DNA of 39,374 nucleotides from Methylibium sp. (lineage in GTDB: Bacteria; Pseudomonadota; Gammaproteobacteria; Burkholderiales; Burkholderiaceae_C), in contig NZ_JACDCW010000030.1 in assembly GCF_013817345.1 (NCBI RefSeq), positions 1 to 39,374 of the forward strand, given 5' to 3'. Position numbers and translations under genes: made by a program. The notes under the pieces were generated by a model. It worked only from the letters and a program-made list of their open reading frames with translations, had not been told where the DNA came from and made no database searches. This document shows positions 1 to 8,471 of this stretch, piece by piece (within the stretch, counting starts at the first letter, position 1; each line of letters opens with the position of its first letter).

Positions 1-664
1 CGATGGTGATCTGCACGTCGTGGATGTAGGAGCGCGACCACAGCGGCTCGAGCAGCGTGTTGCCGAAGCGCAGCGCCATGAGGTTTTGCACCATCTCCTT
101 GCCGAGGTAGTGATCGATGCGGTAGGTCTGCTCCTCGGTGAAGATCTCGCCGACCGCGTCGTTGATCGTGCGCGACGAAGCGAGGTCGCGGCCCAGCGGT
201 TTTTCGAGCACCACGCGGGCCGCCGGCGTCACCAGGCCTGCGCTGTGCAAGTGCCGGCAGATGGGAATGAAGAGCGACGGCGTGGTGGCGAGGTAGAACA
301 CCCTCGGCCGTTCTTCGTCATTCGACAACTCGGCGGCGAGCGCGCTGAAGTCGGCCGGCTGCGTGGCGTCGATCGCAACAAAGCGCACCTGAGCCAGCAG
401 CCGCTGCCACACCGCCTCGTCGAAGTCGGCTTCGCCGATGTGCCGGGGCACCTGCTCGGTGAGCATCGCGCGGTACTCGTCCACGCTGAGCGGCTGGCGC
501 GCTGCACCGATGATCGTGGCGCCGGCCAGGCCCCCGTCGCGCACGCCATAGAACAGTGCAGGCAGCAGCTTGCGCATTGCCAGGTCGCCGGTGCCGCCGA
601 ACAGCACCAGGTCGAACCGATCGTTGTTCGCGTTCTCGCGCATTCCTCGAAACCCTTCGTGCAT
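1..664 (-). CDS. zwf: Glucose-6-phosphate 1-dehydrogenase, N-terminal part (runs off the window)
   Basis: Oxidises glucose-6-phosphate to 6-phosphogluconolactone with NADP, feeding the Entner-Doudoroff enzymes encoded next door. The minus-strand frame begins [11 protein letters not shown] and quickly reaches the Rossmann motif [15 protein letters not shown]. Further on are the family hallmarks LEKPLGRDL and RIDHYLGKE, the second holding the substrate-binding and catalytic region. The frame is still open at base 1, after about 221 residues of a usual 480-500, so the C-terminal half lies outside the window. The start at 664 is chosen because it is the longest; an in-frame ATG at 643 sits closer to the conserved core, and neither has a well-spaced ribosome site. 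Divergent from edd with about 144 bases between them. Identity is very secure; the exact start is not. Confidence 0.95.
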   Translation of the reverse strand, partial: MHEGFRGMRENANNDRFDLVLFGGTGDLAMRKLLPALFYGVRDGGLAGATIIGAARQPLSVDEYRAMLTEQVPRHIGEADFDEAVWQRLLAQVRFVAIDATQPADFSALAAELSNDEERPRVFYLATTPSLFIPICRHLHSAGLVTPAARVVLEKPLGRDLASSRTINDAVGEIFTEEQTYRIDHYLGKEMVQNLMALRFGNTLLEPLWSRSYIHDVQITI

Positions 665-808
665 GGAGCCGAATCCGCGCGGTCGCGCCGGGCCGTCGGC
701 CGTGGCGTCAATGTAGCAACAAGGGGATCGCGCACAGTGCGCAGGGGCGCGACGAGCGCCCACTACACTGAATCGGAACCCGGGCAGGGCGCCCGCAGGA
801 GTCCATTC
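665..808. promoter_or_regulatory. Divergent zwf/edd control region with two inverted repeats
   Basis: This 144-base gap must hold promoters for both zwf (leftward) and edd (rightward). Two perfect dyads stand side by side: GCGCAC-A-GTGCGC at 730-742 and GGGCGC-GACGA-GCGCCC at 745-761. Either could be an operator or an mRNA hairpin in the edd leader. The edd ribosome site GCAGGAG lies at 795-801. I do not see the AT-rich site typical of gamma-proteobacterial HexR. The role of the dyads is inference. Confidence 0.35.
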
Positions 809-2677
<1,869 letters not shown>

Positions 2678-2695
2678 CTTCAAAGGACAAGCTGC

Positions 2696-3325
2696 ATGAC
2701 CCTCGACGACATCCTCGACGCCGGCCCTGTGATCCCGGTCATCGTGATCGAACGGCCCGAAGACGCCGAGCCGCTCGCACGCGCCTTGGTGCGCGGTGGC
2801 CTGCGCGTGCTCGAGGTCACCTTGCGCACCCCCGCCGCGCTGGACGCGATTCGCGCGATGTGCGCCGTCGAAGGCGCCATCGTCGGCGCGGGCACGGTGC
2901 TCGGCCAGGAACAGTACGACGCCGCCATCGATGCGGGCGCGAAGTTCGTCGTTTCGCCGGGCCTGACCGATGCCCTGGCCGCATTCGCCAAGGCGCGCAA
3001 GGTGCCGCTGCTGCCCGGCATCGCCACGGCCAGCGAAGTCATGCGTGCGCGTGACGCCGGCTTCACGCGGCTGAAGTTTTTCCCGGCCGAATCGAGCGGT
3101 GGCGTTGCCACGCTCAAGAGCTTTGCGAGCGTGTTCCCCGACGTGCGCTTCTGCCCCACCGGCGGCATCAGCTCCGACAGTGCCACCGCCTACTTGCGGC
3201 TCGCCAACGTCGCCTGCGTCGGCGGCTCGTGGCCGATGCCGCCGGAGGCCATCGCCACGCGCGACTGGGGCCGCATTGAGCGGCTGGCCGCGGCGACGGC
3301 GGCGCTGCGGCGGGCGGCGGCTTGA
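2696..3325 (+). CDS. eda: KDPG aldolase (2-dehydro-3-deoxy-phosphogluconate aldolase)
   Basis: Class I aldolase that splits KDPG into pyruvate and glyceraldehyde-3-phosphate, completing the Entner-Doudoroff pathway begun by edd just upstream. The 209-residue length is normal for the family. The general base is E40 in VLEVTLRT, and the Schiff-base lysine is K127 in RLKFFPAE. Phosphate-binding glycine motifs GAGTV (64-68) and PTGGIS are present. The start follows AAGGAC at a suitable distance and lies 18 bases after the edd stop, consistent with a two-gene operon. Nothing is missing or odd. Confidence 0.97.
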   Translation: MTLDDILDAGPVIPVIVIERPEDAEPLARALVRGGLRVLEVTLRTPAALDAIRAMCAVEGAIVGAGTVLGQEQYDAAIDAGAKFVVSPGLTDALAAFAKARKVPLLPGIATASEVMRARDAGFTRLKFFPAESSGGVATLKSFASVFPDVRFCPTGGISSDSATAYLRLANVACVGGSWPMPPEAIATRDWGRIERLAAATAALRRAAA

Positions 3326-3368
3326 GATCTGCCCGCAAGTCCTGCCGGCATTGAACAAGGAACATTCC

Positions 3369-3764
3369 ATGTCGAACCCAGTGCGGCGGTTCTTTGCCTG
3401 CCTTGCCGAAAACAATGTAAGCGCAGCCTTGGCGCTGGTCAGCGACGATGCCGTGTTCGAAGCGCAAGGGCCGGACTCGATACCGATCTACGGCAGGTTC
3501 GAGGGCGAGGACGGCGTGAGGCGGTTCCTGGCAATCCTTGCGGAGATGTTCGAGACGCAAGCCTTCGAGATTCGCCAATGGAGCGCCACGGACGATTTCG
3601 TTTTCGCCTACGGCTACATGCAGCGCCGTGTCCGCAGCACGGGGCGCATCTTTGAGTGCGAGTGGGCGTTGGTGTGCCGGGTGGCCGAGGGGCGCATCAA
3701 GTCGTACAAGATGTTCGAGGACACGGCCGCATTGCACGCAGCGTGTGCCGCTGCAGCAACCTGA
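3369..3764 (+). CDS. SnoaL-like / NTF2-fold protein, function unknown
   Basis: A 131-residue protein of the NTF2-like superfamily, which includes ketosteroid isomerase, SnoaL polyketide cyclases and many uncharacterised small-ligand-binding proteins. Typical features are the N-terminal helix with VRRFFACLAENN, the segment ALVSDDAVFEAQGP, a YGRFEGEDGVRRFL strand-helix turn, and the closing strand GRIKSYKMFEDTAAL. No signal peptide or membrane segment is seen. The ATG at 3369 follows AAGGA with good spacing. It lies 43 bases after eda, so it may be read from the same transcript, but nothing links it chemically to the Entner-Doudoroff pathway. The fold is confident; the substrate or reaction is unknown. 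Confidence 0.8.
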   Translation: MSNPVRRFFACLAENNVSAALALVSDDAVFEAQGPDSIPIYGRFEGEDGVRRFLAILAEMFETQAFEIRQWSATDDFVFAYGYMQRRVRSTGRIFECEWALVCRVAEGRIKSYKMFEDTAALHAACAAAAT

Positions 3765-3786
3765 CCTCTTCGAGCACGGGCTCCAC

Positions 3787-3807
3787 CGGCCCGCATGTAA
3801 CGGGCCG
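3787..3807. terminator. Hairpin between convergent genes, possible bidirectional terminator
   Basis: CGGCCCG at 3787-3793 pairs perfectly with CGGGCCG at 3801-3807 across the loop CATGTAA. It sits in the 82-base gap where the plus-strand SnoaL-like gene meets the minus-strand Rid gene. The downstream T tract is only two bases, so it is a weak intrinsic terminator at best. Confidence 0.4.
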
Positions 3808-3846
3808 TTCGGCGAGTGCAGCCAGGGTCGGCATACCGTTGCGCTT

Positions 3847-4257
3847 CTACGCGGGCACCACCGCCGTGGCTTCGATCTCGAACAGCATGCCGTCCAGCGC
3901 CAGCCGCGGCACCGGGATCAGCGTGCAGGCGGGCTTGGGCGCGTCGCCCCATAGGCGATCGAGTTCGGCACCGAAGACGTGCAGCCGTTCTTCGGTGTGA
4001 TTCACCACCAGGGCCAGGAGCCGTGCGACATGTTGCGGGCCGGCACCTGCCGCCTGCAGTGCAATGTTCATGTTGCCCAGCGCCTGCCTCACCTGGCCCT
4101 GAAACCCGCTCGGCAGCGTCCCGTCTTCGTTCTCGCCGCCCTGTCCGGCGACCAGCACGAGCCGGGTGCCAAGCGCTGCGACGGCCAGGTGCGAATAGCC
4201 GTTGGGCGTGGGGTCGTAGAGGCCCGGCGGGTTGATGAGCTCGATCGTCTTCATCAT
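3847..4257 (-). CDS. Rid-family (YjgF/YER057c/UK114) protein lacking the RidA arginine
   Basis: A 136-residue Rid-family protein. Canonical RidA hydrolyses reactive enamine/imine intermediates and forms trimers. Here the fold is recognisable from GTRLVLVAGQGGENEDG, the helix QVRQALGNMNIALQAAGAG, and the C-terminal strand LFEIEATAVVP. Aligning back from the PRL motif puts cysteine (C111) where RidA has its catalytic arginine (Arg105 in E. coli). It therefore probably belongs to one of the other Rid subfamilies and may not be an imine deaminase. The ATG overlaps the stop of the upstream azoreductase as ATGA, so the two are translationally coupled. The family is sure; the activity is not. Confidence 0.87.
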   Translation of the reverse strand: MMKTIELINPPGLYDPTPNGYSHLAVAALGTRLVLVAGQGGENEDGTLPSGFQGQVRQALGNMNIALQAAGAGPQHVARLLALVVNHTEERLHVFGAELDRLWGDAPKPACTLIPVPRLALDGMLFEIEATAVVPA

Positions 4258-4964
4258 GCGTTCTCCTCGATCGGCACCAAATGCCGGGTGGCCCGTAAGT
4301 CGGCCATCCGGTCCACCAGAGCATCGACCGCGACCTCGGCGCGGCGCAGCGATGCCGCGAGCGCTTCGCCGCCGAACTCGTCGTATTCCGCCGCAGCCTC
4401 GAAGACCTCGGTGATGCCGATGTAGCCGAAGACCGAGCGCACGCTGGCCTCGGTGTGGTTGAGGTGGGCGATGCGCTCGCCGGCGCCATAGCCGTGATCG
4501 CCGCGTGCGCCGAGCAGCACGAGGCGCTTGCCGGCGCCTGCGAGCATCGGCCAGTACGGCACCTCGCCGCGCGAGCGGTCGAAACCGAAGGTGCGGCCCA
4601 CGCGCACGATGTTGTCGATCCAGGCCTTGAACTGCGCCGGCACGCTGAAGTTGTACATCGGCAGGCCCACCACGATCACGTCGGCTGCGACGAGCTGATC
4701 CACGAGCCGGTCGCTCTCAGTCAGTACGTCGTGCATCCACGGCTCGCGCACTGCGGGTGCGGTGAACGCGGCGTGAATCCAGGGGCCGGTGACGTGCGCG
4801 GGCGGTTGCTGCCCGACGTCGAGAGGGTCGATGCGGTCTTGCGGATGCAAGGACCGCCACCGTTCGACGAAGCGCGCCGACAGCCGGCGCGTGTGCGAGC
4901 CATGGGGGTCGATGTCGGAGCGGCCCGGCCGGGCGCTGGCGTCGATGTGCAGGAGGGTGGTCAT
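4254..4964 (-). CDS. azoR: FMN-dependent NADH-azoreductase
   Basis: A flavodoxin-fold oxidoreductase that reduces azo compounds and quinones with NADH through bound FMN. The N-terminal LLHIDASARP is the phosphate-binding loop, with RLSARFVERW following. The diagnostic segment is PMYNFSVPAQFKAWIDNIVR, followed by a Gly-Arg-Thr-Phe motif; GARGDHGYG comes later. At 236 residues it is slightly longer than the roughly 200 usual for AzoR, because of an N-terminal insertion and a longer C-terminus. It is the first gene of a two-gene minus-strand unit with the Rid gene, and lies divergent from a LysR regulator across a 127-base gap, a common arrangement for quinone- or xenobiotic-responsive control. 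The natural substrate is unknown. Confidence 0.9.
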   Translation of the reverse strand: MTTLLHIDASARPGRSDIDPHGSHTRRLSARFVERWRSLHPQDRIDPLDVGQQPPAHVTGPWIHAAFTAPAVREPWMHDVLTESDRLVDQLVAADVIVVGLPMYNFSVPAQFKAWIDNIVRVGRTFGFDRSRGEVPYWPMLAGAGKRLVLLGARGDHGYGAGERIAHLNHTEASVRSVFGYIGITEVFEAAAEYDEFGGEALAASLRRAEVAVDALVDRMADLRATRHLVPIEENA

Positions 4965-5004
4965 GAAAGGCGGCTTTCGTTCGTGTCGATGGATGAGGCG
5001 GAGT

Positions 5005-5019
5005 GCGTATGTCGTACGC
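5005..5019. promoter_or_regulatory. Candidate LysR-type operator
   Basis: Inverted repeat GCGTA-TGTCG-TACGC, 15 bases, lying in the 127-base gap between azoR (leftward) and the LysR gene (rightward). Its length and interrupted dyad fit a LysR-type binding site. It is 40 bases upstream of the azoR start and 73 bases upstream of the LysR start. The assignment is inference from position and symmetry. Confidence 0.4.
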
Positions 5020-5091
5020 TGCGGGTTCGGCGTCGACTCGGATCAAATCTAGAGGGACGACAGCGCCTGGACAAACGATGATTTCTCGCAC

Positions 5092-6096
5092 ATGGATGAA
5101 CTGAATTCACCTGAACGACGGCCGCGACGGATGCCCTCCCTGTCGTCGCTGCGCGCCTTCGAGGCGGCCGCGGCGCACCTGAGCTTTCAACGCGCGGCCA
5201 GCGAACTCGCGGTCACGCCCACCGCCATCAGCCATCAGGTGCGCGGTCTGGAAAGCGCGCTCGGCCAGCCGCTGTTTCGCCGCCTCGTGCGCCGACTCGC
5301 CCTCACGCCCGCCGGGCTGCGCCTGTTCCACGCGGTGCGCGAAGGCTTCGACACGATCGAAGCCGGCGTGATCGCGCTGCGCGCGCCGGCTGCCGCCGAC
5401 ACGGTCACGCTCACGACGAACACCGCCTTCGCCGCGCGGTGGGTGCTGCCGCGCATGGCGGCCTTTCGCGCCGCGTGTCCCGGCATCGAACTGCGGCTTC
5501 ACGCGAGCGAGTCGGTGGCCGATTTAGTGCGCGGCGATGCCGATCTCGCCATCCGTTCCGGCAGCGGTCCCTGGCCGGGTCTCACGACGGCCGAGCTGAT
5601 GCCCGAGCGTTACGCGCCGGTCTGCAGCCCGCTGCTGGGCTTGAAGTGGGTGCGGGACCTGCCGAAGCACCGCCTGATCCACTTCGACTGGCAGCCGCAG
5701 GCGCGCGCGCCTGCGCTGTGGTCGCGCTGGTTCGAAGAAGCGGGGCTCGCGGCGCCCAAAGCACGCACGACGGCTCGAACGCCCGGCATCTCGTTCTCCG
5801 ACGAATCGCACGCAATGCTCGCCACGCTCGCAGGCCATGGCGTGGCGCTGTTGAGCCTCACGCTCACCGCGCAGGAACTGCGCAGCGGCGCCTTGTTGCA
5901 GCCCTTCGGGCCCGTGCTCGACACCGGCAGCTACTTCCTTGCAACCGCCGCTGGGCGCGAACGCGAGCCGGCGATTCGCGCGGTGTGGCAATGGGTCATG
6001 GCCCAGGCCGCGCAAGACCTCACAGATCGAAGCGCAGCTCCGGGTGGAAGGTCCGCTGCGGGCACGGGTGCAAAGCCCAGCAACTCTCGCCGGTGA
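5092..6096 (+). CDS. LysR-family transcriptional regulator (GcvA-like)
   Basis: A 334-residue DNA-binding regulator. The winged helix-turn-helix spans about residues 14-75: LRAFEAAAAHLSFQRAASEL, then TPTAISHQVRGLE and QPLFRRLVRRLALTPAG. The effector-binding domain contains the GcvA-type segment DADLAIRSGSGPWPG. It probably controls the divergent azoR-rid pair. The first ATG at 5092 lacks a clear ribosome site; an ATG at 5131 just before the HTH is a plausible alternative. The last 25 or so residues (after about 309) are Gly/Ala/Ser/Arg-rich and are encoded antisense to the end of a TonB-receptor remnant, so the C-terminus is probably not the ancestral one. The family is certain; effector and target are inferred from position only. 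Confidence 0.92.
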   Translation: MDELNSPERRPRRMPSLSSLRAFEAAAAHLSFQRAASELAVTPTAISHQVRGLESALGQPLFRRLVRRLALTPAGLRLFHAVREGFDTIEAGVIALRAPAAADTVTLTTNTAFAARWVLPRMAAFRAACPGIELRLHASESVADLVRGDADLAIRSGSGPWPGLTTAELMPERYAPVCSPLLGLKWVRDLPKHRLIHFDWQPQARAPALWSRWFEEAGLAAPKARTTARTPGISFSDESHAMLATLAGHGVALLSLTLTAQELRSGALLQPFGPVLDTGSYFLATAAGREREPAIRAVWQWVMAQAAQDLTDRSAAPGGRSAAGTGAKPSNSRR

Positions 6097-6240
6097 GGTT
6101 GTCGATGCCCACGCTGGCGCGCCATTGCCGGTCGATGCGCCACTGCAGGCGCAGGTCGGCCACGAAGTAGCGGCTGAAGCCCTGGCAGGCGAAGCCATTG
6201 GTGTCGCCGTGCCGCGCAGGCTTCTGTTGCCCAGCGCGCG
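6020..6240 (-). pseudogene. C-terminal remnant of a TonB-dependent outer-membrane receptor
   Basis: On the minus strand the last ~52 codons before the stop at 6020 read like the final beta strands of an iron-type TonB receptor: QGFSRYFVADLRLQW, then RASVGIDNLTG, HPCPQRTFHPELRF, ending in an aromatic-rich strand. The homologous reading extends back to about NGFACQG (around 6200) and then degrades; no plug domain or signal peptide follows. Only about 10% of a normal ~700-residue receptor remains. It overlaps the 3' end of the plus-strand LysR gene. Most likely a deletion remnant. Confidence 0.6.
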
Positions 6241-6380
6241 TTCGGCGCTCAGCTCTGTGGTGACCGAGCGACGCATCCTTCACGCTTACCGCGGTTTGTT
6301 TGCAGAATCCACCAGCGCGCTGCATGCACTCTGCACACCCTCATGCGGAGGCGATTGCGCTTGCAACCCAGGAGAAACAC

Positions 6381-7322
6381 ATGCACCCAGTTGGTTTCGT
6401 TTCGCAAGGCAGCGTCGGCGTGGCGCCGCCGATCCGTGTCGTCAAGGCGCTTGCCGACCACCTCCGCCGGATGGCGGCGCTCGTGCTGGCCGCAGCGCTG
6501 CTTGCTGCCGGCACGTCCCGCGCCGCTGACGAAATGCGCAGCGTCGAGGGACTGGCGACGCCCGAATCGGTGGTCGTCGGAGCCGATGGCCGGCTCTACG
6601 TGTCGGAGATCGGCGGCTTCGGCAAGGACGGCGACGGCCGCATCGTGGTCATCGACGCGGCCGGCAAGACAGTGAAGCCTTTTGCCACCGGGCTGGACGA
6701 TCCCAAAGGCCTGGTGATCTCGCGAGACGTGCTCTTCGTGGCCGACAAGACGCGGGTCATGAAGATCGATGCCAGCGGGCAGGTTTCGGTGCTGGCGGAC
6801 GCGAAGGATTTCCCGCAGCCGCCGCTGTTTCTCAACGACCTCGCCCTAGATGCCCGGGGCGACCTCTACGTGTCTGACACCGGCGATGCGGAGAAAGGCA
6901 GCAAGGGCGCGATTTTCCGCATCACCCCGCAGGGCAAGGTCTCCCTGCTGATTTCCGAAGCGCAGAACCCCTTGTTCAAGAACCCGAACGGGTTGCTGTT
7001 CGAGCCCTCGGGCAGTTTGCTGGTCGCGGACTTCTTCAGCGGCGATCTGTTGCGGCTGGACACCGCAACCAAGAAAACCGAAAAGCTCGCCGGCGGCTTC
7101 GGCGGTGGCGACGGCCTGGCGCTCGATGCGGCGGGCATGCTCTACATCACCGACTGGAAGGGCGGCCGCGCCTGGAAGCTCGATCTTCGAAAGCCGGGCG
7201 CCGAGCCGCAGCAGTACGACCGCAAGTTCGAGGCGGCGGCCGATATTGCGCTCTCGACGGACGGCAAGTTCGTGCTGCTGCCCGACATGAAGGCCGGTGC
7301 GCTGTACTGGCTGCCCAAGTGA
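6381..7322 (+). CDS. Secreted SMP-30/NHL-type beta-propeller protein
   Basis: A 313-residue exported protein with about six repeated blade motifs of the form 'GLAL..GDLYVSD': ESVVVGADGRLYVSEIG, DPKGLVISRDVLFVAD, LNDLALDARGDLYVSDTG, PNGLLFEPSGSLLVADF, DGLALDAAGMLYITDW and ADIALSTDGKFVLLPD. This is the six-bladed propeller of the SMP-30/gluconolactonase/NHL group. The signal sequence is MAALVLAAALLAAGTSRA, ending Ala-x-Ala before DEMRS. The ATG at 6381 has a good AGGAGA site; an in-frame ATG at 6471 begins exactly at the hydrophobic segment but has a poor site. Lactonase activity is possible, but I see no gene partner that fixes the substrate; it could equally be a periplasmic binding propeller. 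Confidence 0.8.
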   Translation: MHPVGFVSQGSVGVAPPIRVVKALADHLRRMAALVLAAALLAAGTSRAADEMRSVEGLATPESVVVGADGRLYVSEIGGFGKDGDGRIVVIDAAGKTVKPFATGLDDPKGLVISRDVLFVADKTRVMKIDASGQVSVLADAKDFPQPPLFLNDLALDARGDLYVSDTGDAEKGSKGAIFRITPQGKVSLLISEAQNPLFKNPNGLLFEPSGSLLVADFFSGDLLRLDTATKKTEKLAGGFGGGDGLALDAAGMLYITDWKGGRAWKLDLRKPGAEPQQYDRKFEAAADIALSTDGKFVLLPDMKAGALYWLPK

Positions 7323-7412
7323 TCGCCCGTATTCGGAGCGCAGAGGGGCATCGCGAAGCCTGACGCGGGCGACAGCTTTGACGGGTCGGCGCAGGTGCGC
7401 TGCTTGCTGTGA

Positions 7413-7442
7413 GTTCCGGGATCACTCCCAACGACCCGGAAC
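7413..7442 (+). promoter_or_regulatory. Hairpin abutting the GT4 start codon
   Basis: GTTCCGGG (7413-7420) and CCCGGAAC (7435-7442) are perfect 8-base inverted arms around a 14-base loop; the ATG of the glycosyltransferase starts at the next base. A nested alternative stem, GGGA-TCAC-TCCC, occupies 7418-7429 and is incompatible with the outer one. The arm covers the place where a ribosome site should be. It may be an operator or a translation-control hairpin; I cannot distinguish these from sequence. Confidence 0.4.
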
Positions 7443-8471
7443 ATGAAAATCGCTCAGGTGGCACCCTTGTTCGAGAGCGTTCCACCCCGGGCTTATGGGG
7501 GTACCGAAAGGGTGGTGGCCTACCTGACCGACGCACTGGTCGATCTGGGGCACGAGGTGACCCTGTTCGCCAGCGGCGATTCGGCCACGAAAGCGCGCCT
7601 CGTGCCGGTGGTCCAGCGCGGCCTGCGGCTCGACGGCCGGCAAGCCGACTGGCTGGCCTGGCACACCATGCTGCTCGACCGCGTGTTCACCGCCGCCGAC
7701 CGCTTCGATGCGATCCACTTCCACGTCGACTTCCTGCATTTCCCGCTGGTGCGCCATTGCCGCACGCCTTGCGTGACCACCCTGCACGGGCGCCTCGATC
7801 TACCCGAGCTGACGCCGCTGTACCGCCATTTCGATGAACAGCCGCTCGTGTCCATCTCGGACAGCCAGCGCAGGCCGGTGCCGTGGGCGAACTGGCGTGC
7901 GACCGTGCACCACGGCCTTCCGGAGCCGTTGCTCGCTTTTACGCCCGAGCCGGGGCCGAACAGCTACTTCGCTTTCTTGGGCCGCATCTCGCCGGAGAAG
8001 CGGGTCGACCGCGCGATCGAGATCGCCATTGCCTGCGGCGTGCCGCTGCGCATCGCCGCTAAGGTCGATGCCGTGGACCGCGCCTACTTCGAGTCGCAGA
8101 TCAAGCCGCTGCTGGACCACCCCCTGATCGAGTTCATCGGCGAGATCGATGAAGAGCACAAGAGCGGGTTCCTTGGTCACGCCCGCGCGCTGCTGTTTCC
8201 GATCGACTGGCCCGAGCCCTTCGGCATCGTGATGATCGAGGCCTTCGCCTGCGGCACGCCGGTGGTGGCCTACGCCGGCGGCTCGGTCGAAGAAGTGATG
8301 GAGCACGGCGTGAGCGGCTTCATTGTCAACAACCAGAAGGAGGCGATCGCCGCGGCGTGCAACATCGCCAGCATCGACCGGCGCCGCTGTCGCCGGGTGT
8401 TCGAGCGCCGCTACACGGCGCGCACCATGGCCGAGCGCTATGTCGATGTCTACCGGAGACTCGCAGCATGA
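7443..8471 (+). CDS. Glycosyltransferase family 4 (GT-B fold)
   Basis: A 342-residue GT-B glycosyltransferase. The N-terminal domain opens KIAQVAPLFESVPPRAYGGT, a nucleotide-sugar-family start with the GG loop, followed by HFHVDFLHFPL. The C-terminal domain has FLGRISPEKRVDRAIEIA and the retaining GT4 EX7E signature in PFGIVMIEAFACGTPVVA. It overlaps the downstream amylo-1,6-glucosidase gene as ATGA. Pairing with a debranching-type glucosidase suggests that it works on an alpha-glucan or alpha-glucoside, but donor and acceptor cannot be read from the sequence. No membrane segment or signal peptide is seen, so it is cytoplasmic. Confidence 0.9.
   Translation: MKIAQVAPLFESVPPRAYGGTERVVAYLTDALVDLGHEVTLFASGDSATKARLVPVVQRGLRLDGRQADWLAWHTMLLDRVFTAADRFDAIHFHVDFLHFPLVRHCRTPCVTTLHGRLDLPELTPLYRHFDEQPLVSISDSQRRPVPWANWRATVHHGLPEPLLAFTPEPGPNSYFAFLGRISPEKRVDRAIEIAIACGVPLRIAAKVDAVDRAYFESQIKPLLDHPLIEFIGEIDEEHKSGFLGHARALLFPIDWPEPFGIVMIEAFACGTPVVAYAGGSVEEVMEHGVSGFIVNNQKEAIAAACNIASIDRRRCRRVFERRYTARTMAERYVDVYRRLAA

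Noticed and set aside
20-808. Open plus-strand frame continuous with edd for 263 codons upstream
   Set aside because: It is antisense to zwf, Arg/Ala/Glu-rich without family motifs, and the edd ATG at 809 has a proper ribosome site.
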